This document shows, piece by piece, positions 33,764-41,114 of a stretch of 64,000 nt of DNA. The notes beneath the pieces are model-generated. The model saw only the letters and a list, made by a program, of their open reading frames with translations, did not search any database and had not been told where the DNA came from. Where the stretch lies: positions 124,001-188,000 of the forward strand of contig CATLFB010000001.1 of assembly GCA_949927415.1 (NCBI GenBank). Direction: 5' to 3'. The DNA is from an uncultured Candidatus Melainabacteria bacterium. GTDB taxonomy: Bacteria > Cyanobacteriota > Vampirovibrionia > Gastranaerophilales > Gastranaerophilaceae. Numbering within the stretch: position 1 is the first letter of the stretch; each line of letters opens with the position of its first letter. The translations under genes and the position numbers were made by a program.

Positions 33764-34312
33764 TTATAACTCAAACTGCTGTAAAGTCCTTTCAACATTA
33801 TCATCAGTAATGCCAATGTACCTTAATGTAATTGATGGGCTTGAATGATTTAGTAAATATTGAAGGATTGCAACATCATGGAATTGTTTATAATGGTGGT
33901 ACGAAAATGTTTTTCTTAGGCTGTGCATGCCTATTCTGTCTTGAATACCGCATTTACGGCAAGCCTTGTTTAATATCATATATGCCTGTACCCTTGTAAT
34001 AGGTTTATTCTCGCCGTTCCTGCTTTTAAAAAGGTATTCTGATAAATCCTTGTTACGTGTATATTCTTCTAACATTGATTGTAAATTACCCAGAATAGGA
34101 AACCGTTTTACCTTACCTGTTTTCTGTTCTTTGATTTCAACATGCGATTTCCCACGAACAGCAATTACTTTCAGTTTAAGTAAATCGCTGATTCTTAAAC
34201 CAGTATTGATTCCCATTGAAAATAATAATAAATCCCTTGTCCCATTTTCTTTTAGAACTGATTTTATTTCTTCAATTTTTTCTTTGCTTCTTATAGGTTG
34301 CACAAATTCCAT
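33764..34312 (-). CDS. Catalytic-core-only tyrosine recombinase B
   Basis: 182 residues, with no arm-binding domain. Catalytic set: R in NTGLRISDLL, K in EQKTGKVKRFP, HSLR in IGMHSLRKTFSY, H in LLNHSSPSI, nucleophile Y in LRYIGI. It shares most core blocks and even the terminal FEL with recombinase A (27583-28146) but differs enough to be an old duplication or a distinct subtype. Shine-Dalgarno GAGG 5 nt before the ATG. It is convergent with the DUF2971 gene. Together with recombinase A it brackets a 5.6-kb defence-like cassette in opposite orientation. Confidence 0.88.
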   Translation of the reverse strand: MEFVQPIRSKEKIEEIKSVLKENGTRDLLLFSMGINTGLRISDLLKLKVIAVRGKSHVEIKEQKTGKVKRFPILGNLQSMLEEYTRNKDLSEYLFKSRNGENKPITRVQAYMILNKACRKCGIQDRIGMHSLRKTFSYHHYKQFHDVAILQYLLNHSSPSITLRYIGITDDNVERTLQQFEL

Positions 34313-34336
34313 GATTACCTCATTTTCTATTGTTTT

Positions 34337-34353
34337 GTTAAGTTGAACTTAAC
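34337..34353. promoter_or_regulatory. Palindrome upstream of recombinase B
   Basis: GTTAAGTT-G-AACTTAAC, perfect 8-bp arms, 25 bp before the recombinase B start. Possible operator or recombinase binding site. Confidence 0.45.
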
Positions 34354-34494
34354 TTTTAAAACCGATGTGTTAAGCTCAAATATTAACTTTCTTTTGTTCT
34401 TTACCTCAATTATTTGCCCTGTAAGGATTAGAGCCTATTTTGTCGAACTTTACACAATATACATTCTGTTAAATTCAAGTCCGTCAAGGTTTTG

Positions 34495-34526
34495 ATAGGC
34501 GAAGGGGGAAATTCCCCCTTGCCTAT
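34495..34526 (-). terminator. Strong stem-loop at the 3' end of the coiled-coil gene
   Basis: ATAGGC/GCCTAT continuing into AAGGGGGAA/TTCCCCCTT with one bulged G and a 1-nt centre. Includes the stop codon of the gene at 34523. It lacks a U tract, so it may protect the RNA end rather than terminate. Confidence 0.5.
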
Positions 34527-34813
34527 GAAATACTAAATTTTCTGTAAGTACTTTGTTTTATAAAAGCGTTGTAAAGTTCAAGGTATTTCTTTTTAAATGC
34601 GGAGGTGTTAAACCCGTTTCTTACGACATTTGTAAATCTTACTGTAAATGCTCCAACTTGCAGTTCTTCAACTCCGGCATCGTCAAGAACTTTTTTAATA
34701 AGCGTTTCTTTTTCTTCTTTAAGTTCTTTCAATTCTTCTAACTTTGATTCCAGAGTCTTAATAGTTCTGATTTCTTCTTCAAGATTTGTGTTTGTGTAAA
34801 TTACTGTTGCCAT
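34523..34813 (-). CDS. Small coiled-coil hypothetical protein (96 aa)
   Basis: AAAGGAGG lies 7 nt before the ATG, a very strong site. Residues 8-45 are a heptad-rich acidic coiled coil (LEEEIRTIKTLESKLEELKEL...), followed by VQVGAFTVRF-like beta residues (LQVGAFTVRFTNVVRNGF). The layout resembles small phage-type proteins with a coiled-coil start and a short beta domain, but I cannot name it. Divergent from the HTH gene at 34959; direct repeats in the gap are candidate operators. Confidence 0.7.
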   Translation of the reverse strand: MATVIYTNTNLEEEIRTIKTLESKLEELKELKEEKETLIKKVLDDAGVEELQVGAFTVRFTNVVRNGFNTSAFKKKYLELYNAFIKQSTYRKFSIS

Positions 34814-34833
34814 TTTGACCTCCTTTTGTTATG

Positions 34834-34865
34834 TCACACTTTCATGATGTATCACATTTTCATGA
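34834..34865. repeat. Direct repeat pair TCACA(C/T)TTTCATGA
   Basis: 14-bp copies at 34834 and 34852, 18 bp apart, one mismatch, in the divergent control region between the coiled-coil and HTH genes. A related TTTCATGATGTA occurs at the methyltransferase start near 36770. Possible binding sites for the HTH protein. Confidence 0.5.
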
Positions 34866-34958
34866 AAGTCAACGGGTTACTTTATTGCTCGACACAAAAA
34901 TTTACAAAAGAGTGATATATTACAAAATAGTGTTATAATAGATACAGAGGTAATAAAA

Positions 34959-35240
34959 ATGACAGAAATATATAAAGTATCAGATGAGCAAAAAGAACGC
35001 ATCAGAAGGCTTGTAAAGGACTTTTTACAAGAACAAAATACATCAGTGTACAAACTTGCAAAAATGCTAAATGAAAAGTATGGACGTTCAGGCTCTGTTT
35101 CAAACCTTTTAAATAAATTAGCACGCTCAACCTTCAAAATATCCGAACTCATGGACATAGCTGATTTGTTCGGATATGAAATAAAATTTGTTAAAAAACA
35201 GCCGATAGAGGGTCATGAGAATGGTACAGAAATCCCTTAG
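34959..35240 (+). CDS. HTH protein, phage-repressor-like (93 aa)
   Basis: AGAGG 8 nt before the ATG; TATAAT about 20 nt upstream. Residues 10-75 form a helix-turn-helix: RRLVKDFLQEQNTSVYKLAKMLNEKYGRSGSVSNLLNKLARSTFKISELMDIADLFGYEI. This organisation (NLLNKL...LMDIADLFGYEIKFV) is common in small firmicute-phage and plasmid regulators. It probably regulates its own promoter and the divergent coiled-coil gene through the TTTCATGA repeats (inference). Confidence 0.75.
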   Translation: MTEIYKVSDEQKERIRRLVKDFLQEQNTSVYKLAKMLNEKYGRSGSVSNLLNKLARSTFKISELMDIADLFGYEIKFVKKQPIEGHENGTEIP

Positions 35241-35334
35241 ATAAGTGACAGACATTGGCTAGAGCTTTTATATATTTTTTGCACCATAATATTCTACAGA
35301 GTGCAATTAGAATTAATTATGCTATAATAGCTCT

Positions 35335-36207
35335 ATGAGTATTAACCAATATCAAAATTCTTTAAATCAAGTCGATAAGGACATTGCAAGTTTAGAAAAG
35401 AAACTTGCTAATTATGCAAAATCTGAAGCAGAAAAAACAAGAAGAATTAGTTCTATTGAAAAAAGTATTACAAAAAATACATCTGTTTCAACTTTAAATT
35501 CCAAGTTAAAACAAATTAGTACTTTAAGAAATGAGTTATCTCGCATAGTTACACAAAAAGCAGATATTAACAAAAAAATTGCTGAAAAACGGTCTAAACG
35601 TAATGATTTATCAATAAAAGTACAGAAAGAACAAGAAAAACAAACTAAAAAAGAATTTGAAGCTAGAAAAAGAATAGAAGAAACATATAAAAAGCAAATA
35701 GCGGATTTAACACAAGTTGTTAATTCAGGATTATCACTAGTTAAAAACAGTTCTAATTTATCAGTTTATGAAAATGATACCAATGAAGAATATGATGTTT
35801 TTATTTCTCATGCGAGTGAAGATAAAGAAAGTTTTGTTAATGAATTTGCAGATGTTTTAAAAAATTTAGGATTAAATATATGGTATGATGATAATAATAT
35901 AAAATGGGGCGATAGCATAAGAACAAGTATAGATATAGGACTTAAAAAATGTAAATTTGGTATTGTTATTCTATCAAGACATTATTTATCAAAACACTGG
36001 ACAAATTATGAATTAGAAGGGTTATTTCAGCGAGAATCAACAGATGGTAAACTAATTTTACCTATCTGGCATAACATTACAAAAAAGGAAATTCAAGATT
36101 TTAGTCCGGTGTTAGCTGGTAAAATGGCAATAAATACAGCTATAATGACTCCTGAAGAAATTGGACAACAATTATTAGAATTAGTAAATTCAACAAAAGT
36201 TAATTAA
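35335..36207 (+). CDS. Coiled-coil TIR-domain protein (candidate NADase effector)
   Basis: 290 residues. Residues 8-125 are a long Lys/Glu-rich coiled coil. A TIR domain begins at about 151 with EYDVFISHASEDKESFV, then GLNIWYDDNNIKWGDSIRTSI, FGIVILSRHYLSKHWTNYELEGLF and LILPIWHNI. The Glu in NYELEGL is at the position of the catalytic Glu of NAD+-cleaving TIRs. Bacterial TIR proteins cleave NAD+ or make cyclic ADP-ribose signals during phage infection; the coiled coil would drive assembly. TATAAT ends 6 nt before the ATG and there is no Shine-Dalgarno (leaderless). It overlaps the convergent methyltransferase by 8 bp. Confidence 0.88.
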   Translation: MSINQYQNSLNQVDKDIASLEKKLANYAKSEAEKTRRISSIEKSITKNTSVSTLNSKLKQISTLRNELSRIVTQKADINKKIAEKRSKRNDLSIKVQKEQEKQTKKEFEARKRIEETYKKQIADLTQVVNSGLSLVKNSSNLSVYENDTNEEYDVFISHASEDKESFVNEFADVLKNLGLNIWYDDNNIKWGDSIRTSIDIGLKKCKFGIVILSRHYLSKHWTNYELEGLFQRESTDGKLILPIWHNITKKEIQDFSPVLAGKMAINTAIMTPEEIGQQLLELVNSTKVN

Positions 36208-36772
36208 TCCACTTAATTATGGTGTCTCCTTTGTAGCCTTTAACCCATACATACCACGCATAAGCAATAGCACTTGAATTGTAGATTTTAAAATCACCAT
36301 TCTTTGCACAGTTTATACGACTACTTGATATATAGATTGTTTTAGGCGGATATTTTATAAAAAGTTCCTTACGTTTCTGTGTTTCAAGAAACAAAACTTT
36401 AAGAAACATACAGACTTTTCTCTCGTCATCAACCTTACTTAAAGCGAGTTCAACAAACTCATGAGCGTATTTGTACGGCGGATTAGTTACTATATCCCCA
36501 TTGTGGTAAACTCCTTTGTTCAATAAAAAATCTTCTACTGTTCCATAATTTCTGTCAATAAGGTCGGTGGCTTTTCCTAATTTTCCTGCTTCATCAAATA
36601 CTTTTGCTAAGTGTCCTTCACCGCAGGCACATTCCCAGATATTATTTAGGTCGGGCTCAACTTCTAATAATAATTTAGCAGCAATGGGAGCGGTGGCGTA
36701 ATAATCCTCTGGTTGTCGTTCATATTTTGAGTGATTACTAGCTCCTAGATTTATAAATAAACTTTCTTTCAT
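36200..36772 (-). CDS. Phage-type SAM-dependent DNA methyltransferase
   Basis: 190 residues from the ATG at 36772 (AAGGAG 7 nt upstream); the ATG at 36787 lies before that site. SAM-binding motif WECACGEGHLAKVF at about 44-57 and catalytic motif DIVTNPPYKYAHEF (NPPY) at about 95 indicate an N6-adenine or N4-cytosine amino-methyltransferase. No cognate restriction enzyme is adjacent, so it is an orphan, perhaps shielding the element from restriction or altering regulation. Its target sequence cannot be read from the protein. Convergent with the TIR gene. Confidence 0.8.
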   Translation of the reverse strand: MKESLFINLGASNHSKYERQPEDYYATAPIAAKLLLEVEPDLNNIWECACGEGHLAKVFDEAGKLGKATDLIDRNYGTVEDFLLNKGVYHNGDIVTNPPYKYAHEFVELALSKVDDERKVCMFLKVLFLETQKRKELFIKYPPKTIYISSSRINCAKNGDFKIYNSSAIAYAWYVWVKGYKGDTIIKWIN

Positions 36773-36893
36773 GATGTACTCCTTCATGAAAGAATTTATG
36801 TATTAATTATTTATTCTTATTGTTCATTACATTTAGTCAAATATTATAGCAGTCTAAAATATTTGTTATAGAATAAAAATAACAGGAGTAGCT

Positions 36894-39116
36894 ATGATTA
36901 AAAGGATTTTAATTAATAAGCTTGGACGTTTTAATAACTTTAACTTTAATGGAGTTGATGATTTTAAACGCTTCAATGTACTATATGGTTGGAATTATTC
37001 TGGAAAAACAACCTTATCGAGAGCTTTTATGGTTTTTGATAACAAAGAAATACCAGAACATTATGATGATGGATTTGATTTTACTCTTGAAAAAATTGAT
37101 GGGAGTATCTTAAATCCAAATACTGAAGCTGATAGAAATAGTTTACAAACAAAAGTCTTTAATTCTGATTATGTTGAAGATAATCTATTTTTTAAAGATA
37201 CTGGAGCAAGTAATATTCTGGTTTTAGCTGATAATGCACAAGAAACAATGAGTAAAATTGAGCAATTAACGACTGAAATTAAATCTAGTATCGCCAATAT
37301 AGCTAAATTTAAAACCCAACAGGCAGAAAATAAAACTTACTTAGAAGATAGACGTACCGAAGAAGCTCGTAAAATTAAAGAAAATCTACATTGTACTTTT
37401 ACAGCAAGTACTTTCTTAAAATATGAAAGAAAACTCAAAGAAGAAAATTCTATTGAAACTCATATAATAGAAGATGATGATGAATTATGTAAAAAAAGAA
37501 GTGTTGCTATTGCAGAAAAAAACAAAGAAAATATTGAACAAATACCACTTTTACCAGTAATTGATATTGAAAAACTAAAAGAGTTGCTGAATGAAACCGT
37601 TAGTATTACAGCTCCTTTAACACGGTTATCTAATAATAAAGAAGCTGAAAAATGGGTACGAGAAGGACTAGTTTTACATAATGATGCTGATGTTTGTTTT
37701 TATTGTGGACAACCATTAAATGAAACTATTATAAATGAACTCAATGCACACTTTGATAAAAGATATAATGATTTTATAACTAAAATTGAAACACAACAAA
37801 GTAGCATCAAACCAATATCATCTTTTAATGATATTTTACCTGATACTGCCAAATTTTATGACCAATTCGAAAATAAATATCTTAAAGATAAGGAAAATCT
37901 TGAAGAGCTGCGTAAGCAATATAATAAAGTGGTTAAACAAATACAACAATTTTTAAGTAATAAATTGAAATCCGTAACGCAACCAATCAACTTTGATATA
38001 GATTATGATTTTACAAACCTTAATACTCAAATTCAAAAAATTAACGATGGTGTTATTAAAGAACATAATACGTTTAATGAAAATTTTGATAAACAGAAAG
38101 AAATAGCATTAGAAGAATTATGCAAGCATTATGTAGCTGAGATAATTGTAGGAAAAGATTATACCAGTGCTGAAAAAGCTATGAATGATGCAGGAATAGG
38201 AATTGAAAAAACAACAAAAGAAATAGATGAAAAAGAAAAAGAAAAGAAGTCATTAGAAGCAAAAATATCTGAAAGCGTTGCAGGAGCAGAGAAAGTTAAT
38301 ACAATTTTAAAAAGGTTATTCATGGGTAAAACTGAAATTGAGTTAGCACAAAAATCACCTATTGAAACCAAAAAATATATACTCAAGAGAAATGGTAAAC
38401 CGGCTCACCATTTAAGTGAAGGTGAAAAAACAGCAATATCATTTGCTCATTTTTTAGCAAGTCTTGAGTCTAAAGACTTAGTAGATAAATATGGTGAAAT
38501 AATCTTGTACATAGATGACCCTATATCAAGTTTAGATAACAACCATATTTACGCTGTATTTGCTGAAATAGATAGACTGAGACAGGAAGACAACAAAAGA
38601 AAATACAAGCAGTTATTTATTTCTACACATAATTATCATCTTTTTAGATTACTTACAGAAAGAGATGAAAAATACATTGGAGTTTATTATATTAAAAGAA
38701 ATAAAGATGATTCAGTTATTGAGAATTTTTCTAAAAGCATATTACAACAAAAGTCAGAATACACATTTTTATTCAATCAGATAAAAAAATATATAGATAA
38801 TTCCAATGAGGATGATTATATAATAGGACATTTTTTAAGACGTTTTTTAGAAATTTTTGCAACTTATAAAAATCCAACAAAATGTGAATTAAGAACTAGA
38901 ATACAGCAGATTGTTGATTTAAAGCCAGAATATAAAACTAATGAAACATTATTACAAGCTGTTTATAAAACTGTTAATGAGGAAAGTCATACATATATTA
39001 CAAATGAAGTAATAAATAATGGTAGTATTAAAAATACAGCAGAAGCAGTATTAGAATTTGTAAAGATTGTTGACCCAGACCAATATTCATTCTTAGAACA
39101 GAATTATACTCCTTAG
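36894..39116 (+). CDS. RloC/PrrC-like AAA_13 ATPase, candidate anticodon nuclease
   Basis: 740 residues. ABC/SMC-type ATPase halves are separated by a coiled coil: Walker A YGWNYSGKTT at about 31, a CxxC in DVCFYCGQPL at about 269 that could form a zinc hook as in RloC, signature HHLSEGEKT at about 507, Walker B IILYIDDPISSLD at about 537 and an H-loop FISTHNYH. The C-terminal domain has RRFLE near 650 and NEESH near 696, compatible with the RxxxE...H triad of PrrC/RloC tRNA anticodon nucleases, though the E-to-H spacing (46) is longer than in PrrC. It would cut tRNA on DNA damage or phage attack (inference). AGGAG precedes the ATG. Last cargo gene. Confidence 0.78.
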   Translation: MIKRILINKLGRFNNFNFNGVDDFKRFNVLYGWNYSGKTTLSRAFMVFDNKEIPEHYDDGFDFTLEKIDGSILNPNTEADRNSLQTKVFNSDYVEDNLFFKDTGASNILVLADNAQETMSKIEQLTTEIKSSIANIAKFKTQQAENKTYLEDRRTEEARKIKENLHCTFTASTFLKYERKLKEENSIETHIIEDDDELCKKRSVAIAEKNKENIEQIPLLPVIDIEKLKELLNETVSITAPLTRLSNNKEAEKWVREGLVLHNDADVCFYCGQPLNETIINELNAHFDKRYNDFITKIETQQSSIKPISSFNDILPDTAKFYDQFENKYLKDKENLEELRKQYNKVVKQIQQFLSNKLKSVTQPINFDIDYDFTNLNTQIQKINDGVIKEHNTFNENFDKQKEIALEELCKHYVAEIIVGKDYTSAEKAMNDAGIGIEKTTKEIDEKEKEKKSLEAKISESVAGAEKVNTILKRLFMGKTEIELAQKSPIETKKYILKRNGKPAHHLSEGEKTAISFAHFLASLESKDLVDKYGEIILYIDDPISSLDNNHIYAVFAEIDRLRQEDNKRKYKQLFISTHNYHLFRLLTERDEKYIGVYYIKRNKDDSVIENFSKSILQQKSEYTFLFNQIKKYIDNSNEDDYIIGHFLRRFLEIFATYKNPTKCELRTRIQQIVDLKPEYKTNETLLQAVYKTVNEESHTYITNEVINNGSIKNTAEAVLEFVKIVDPDQYSFLEQNYTP

Positions 39117-39131
39117 TTAACTCAAAATTTT

Positions 39132-39155
39132 ATTATGTAATTATTATGTAATTGA
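39132..39155 (+). repeat. Tandem ATTATGTAATT pair, right end (candidate integrase arm site)
   Basis: Identical over 24 bp to 21724-21747 and in the same orientation, 112 bp inside attR. Confidence 0.75.
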
Positions 39156-39267
39156 CATTAAAACTTTTAGATATTCATAAACGTAATTAAACGAATTAAA
39201 ACTCTGAAAACCATTATACTGATTGCGTTTAAGTACGTTAATCTATCCCTGTATAATATTTCAAAAT

Positions 39268-39313
39268 CTCGCTTGGGACGAGGGGGTCGCAGGTTCAAAT
39301 CCTGTCATCCCGA
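39268..39313 (+). repeat. attR core (displaced host tRNA-Pro 3' half)
   Basis: 46 bp, 44 identical to attL. The T stem reads GCAGG/CCTGT here against GCACG/CGTGT in the intact gene. No CCA follows (TTT instead), so it is not a complete tRNA end. Confidence 0.88.
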
Positions 39314-39330
39314 TTTTGTGTATAGATTTA

Positions 39331-39363
39331 AAAAGACTTTAGTAAAAACTAAAGTCTTTTTTT
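39331..39363 (+). terminator. Original tRNA-Pro terminator, now beyond attR
   Basis: AAAAGACTTTAGT/ACTAAAGTCTTTT stem with a short A-rich loop and a T run. Confidence 0.85.
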
Positions 39364-39447
39364 GCATTTATCCAGCATTCGGGAGTTATTATTAATTTCA
39401 AAGCTTGATGTAGAAGATTAATCAATTATAATACCACGTGGCGCAGT

Positions 39448-39465
39448 GTTGTTGTTGTTGTTGTT
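39448..39465 (+). repeat. (GTT)6 microsatellite
   Basis: Six perfect GTT units in the 240-bp gene-free stretch between attR and the XRE gene. Not in a coding region; the rest of the stretch is featureless. Confidence 0.8.
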
Positions 39466-39556
39466 GTACTGACCCACAAAAAACTAAATAAATAGTTTTA
39501 GTTTATAAACAACCAGTCTATTATATTTATTTGCAAAAACACATATTATACAATAT

Positions 39557-39877
39557 ATGGGCATTCAAGAATTAGGAAACTTTAATATTAAACGTTTACG
39601 AAAGAAAGCAGGCATAACTCAAGAGGAACTGGCAGAAAAGATTGGATTGACGCCGCAAGGGGTAAGTAATCTTGAACGTAATAAATATATGGCAAATGCA
39701 GAAACTCTTGATAAAATTTGTGAAGTCCTTAATATTACACCGGACGTTTTGTGTCGCAAATCCATCTCAAAAAGTTCTAAATCAGACTTATTGCTTCATA
39801 TAAACTCAGATTTGGAAAAACTTTCTCCGGACCAGCTTAAACAAATCCTTAAAATAATAGAAACTTTTACCGAATAA
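39557..39877 (+). CDS. XRE-family regulator (106 aa)
   Basis: HTH_3 domain at residues 8-65: NIKRLRKKAGITQEELAEKIGLTPQGVSNLERNKYMANAETLDKICEVLNITPDVL. The C-terminal 40 residues (SSKSDLLLHINSDLEKLSPDQLKQILKIIETF) are a short helical oligomerisation tail seen in many small XRE proteins. TATTAT lies 7 nt before the ATG and there is no Shine-Dalgarno, so the mRNA may be leaderless. It lies just outside attR and in front of yidC; the yidC promoter starts 11 bp after its stop, so the two need not be cotranscribed. Its target is unknown. Confidence 0.82.
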   Translation: MGIQELGNFNIKRLRKKAGITQEELAEKIGLTPQGVSNLERNKYMANAETLDKICEVLNITPDVLCRKSISKSSKSDLLLHINSDLEKLSPDQLKQILKIIETFTE

Positions 39878-39887
39878 AACTTACTCA

Positions 39888-39915
39888 TTGACGCCCTATT
39901 TTTTTGTTATACAAT
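39888..39915 (+). promoter_or_regulatory. Promoter of yidC-queA
   Basis: TTGACG, 16-bp spacer, TACAAT, about 40 nt before the yidC start. Confidence 0.55.
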
Positions 39916-39955
39916 AATTTATATACTTTTTAAGATTAGAAGAGGATTAGGGAAA

Positions 39956-41098
39956 TTGGATTTTACAACTTTAACCATTGATGCATTAAAAATGCTCGCA
40001 CACTTTGTCGGAAATTACGGATTAGCAATTATCGTTTTAACTATAATCGTAAGACTTTTTTTGTGGCCGCTTAACGTTTCACAACAGCGCTCAATGCGCC
40101 AGATGCAAACACTTCAGCCGAAACTGAAAGCCATACAGGAACGCTACAAAAACGATCCGCAAAAAATGCAGATGAAAATGATGGAGTTCTATAAAGAACA
40201 CAAATTCAACCCTATGGGCGGATGCCTTCCGTTGTTGGTGCAAATGCCGGTTTTCATATTGCTTTATTCAGCATTGATGAGCCCGCAGTTTATCCAGATT
40301 GCGCATGACACTCAGTTTTTGTTTGTAAAAAGCCTTGCTACAACTCTGCGCGCAACCGCAGGAATCTCAAACGACGGCGTTATGGGAACTTCCAAATACG
40401 ACACGTTTATTTTAGGCAAAACCGCAACAGTTTACCTTCCGACAGAAACTCTGGAAAATGTTAAAGTTGACAAACCGAACAAAGCGCTTGAAGTTCAGGG
40501 CGAATTGGTTCCGGGAGAGCCGATTGACTTTAAAGTCAGCCTTGACCAGCTTGATTTAAAATTCAGCCAGCTTGACCAGATTGAAAAAGCTGATATGACA
40601 ATAACAGATGTAAACACAAAAGAAACCGAAAAAGTTACTTTTGAGCGCAAAGGCGGACTTTTGACAACATCCGTTCCTTCTAAAGAAGTCGAACACACAT
40701 TCCATTGGGATGTACTTGCGCTTATTGCACTGTTTGGGCTTACTATGTGGCTTTCACAAAAACTAATGATGGCGCAGAACAAAAATGCGGCCTCAGAAGA
40801 TCCGACACAGCAGGCTATACAAAAATCAATGGGAACTTTCATGCCTGTTATGATTATTGCAACATTTGTGATAATCCCGATTCCGGCAGGAGTCTTGATT
40901 TACCTTATTGTATCAAACATAATTCAGGTATTGCAGACAATTATCGTCAACAAACAGATGGATGCTGAAGAAGCGGCGAAAAAAGTTCAGGCAACTGACG
41001 GTTCAAAAGTTATTGAGGCTGAAATTGTTGATGAAAAGAAACCGGAAGTTAACGGGTCATTGATTGATGTGTTAAAAAACAAGTTCGGACTGAAATAG
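39956..41098 (+). CDS. yidC: Membrane protein insertase YidC
   Basis: 380 residues, TTG start with AGGG upstream. It inserts and folds inner-membrane proteins with or without Sec. The conserved core is visible: IIVLTIIVRLFLWPLNVSQQRSMRQMQTLQPKLKAIQERYKNDPQKMQ (hydrophilic-groove Arg and the cytoplasmic coiled coil), FNPMGGCLPLLVQMPVFILLYSAL, and late spans WDVLALIALFGLTMWLSQKLM and FMPVMIIATFVIIPIPAGVLIYLIVSNIIQVLQ. An insertion of about 130 residues (about 118-245, including LDQLDLKFSQLDQ) lies between early and late spans, not before the core as in enterobacterial YidC. It is followed 16 bp later by queA. Confidence 0.93.
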   Translation: MDFTTLTIDALKMLAHFVGNYGLAIIVLTIIVRLFLWPLNVSQQRSMRQMQTLQPKLKAIQERYKNDPQKMQMKMMEFYKEHKFNPMGGCLPLLVQMPVFILLYSALMSPQFIQIAHDTQFLFVKSLATTLRATAGISNDGVMGTSKYDTFILGKTATVYLPTETLENVKVDKPNKALEVQGELVPGEPIDFKVSLDQLDLKFSQLDQIEKADMTITDVNTKETEKVTFERKGGLLTTSVPSKEVEHTFHWDVLALIALFGLTMWLSQKLMMAQNKNAASEDPTQQAIQKSMGTFMPVMIIATFVIIPIPAGVLIYLIVSNIIQVLQTIIVNKQMDAEEAAKKVQATDGSKVIEAEIVDEKKPEVNGSLIDVLKNKFGLK

Positions 41099-41114
41099 TT
41101 AGCGGGAAATAAAA

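Larger units (their letters stand above)
21626..39313. mobile_element. Integrative element in tRNA-Pro (about 17.7 kb)
   Basis: Bounded by 46-bp direct repeats of the tRNA-Pro 3' half (44 of 46 identical) and, just inside each end, by identical tandem ATTATGTAATT repeats. It contains a repressor/excisionase/integrase module at the left end, a putative replication protein, and defence-like cargo to the right end. No virion structural, terminase, relaxase or conjugation genes are recognisable. It is therefore best described as an integrative mobilisable or satellite-type element (inference). Base composition is visibly more AT-rich than flanking genes. Confidence 0.9.

Noticed and set aside
21626-39313. 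Ordinary temperate prophage
   Set aside because: Despite the repressor/integrase module, no capsid, portal, terminase, tail or lysis gene is recognisable in the 17.7 kb.
39448-39465. CRISPR-like or regulatory repeat at (GTT)6
   Set aside because: A plain microsatellite with no spacers. I saw no CRISPR array or cas gene anywhere in the window.
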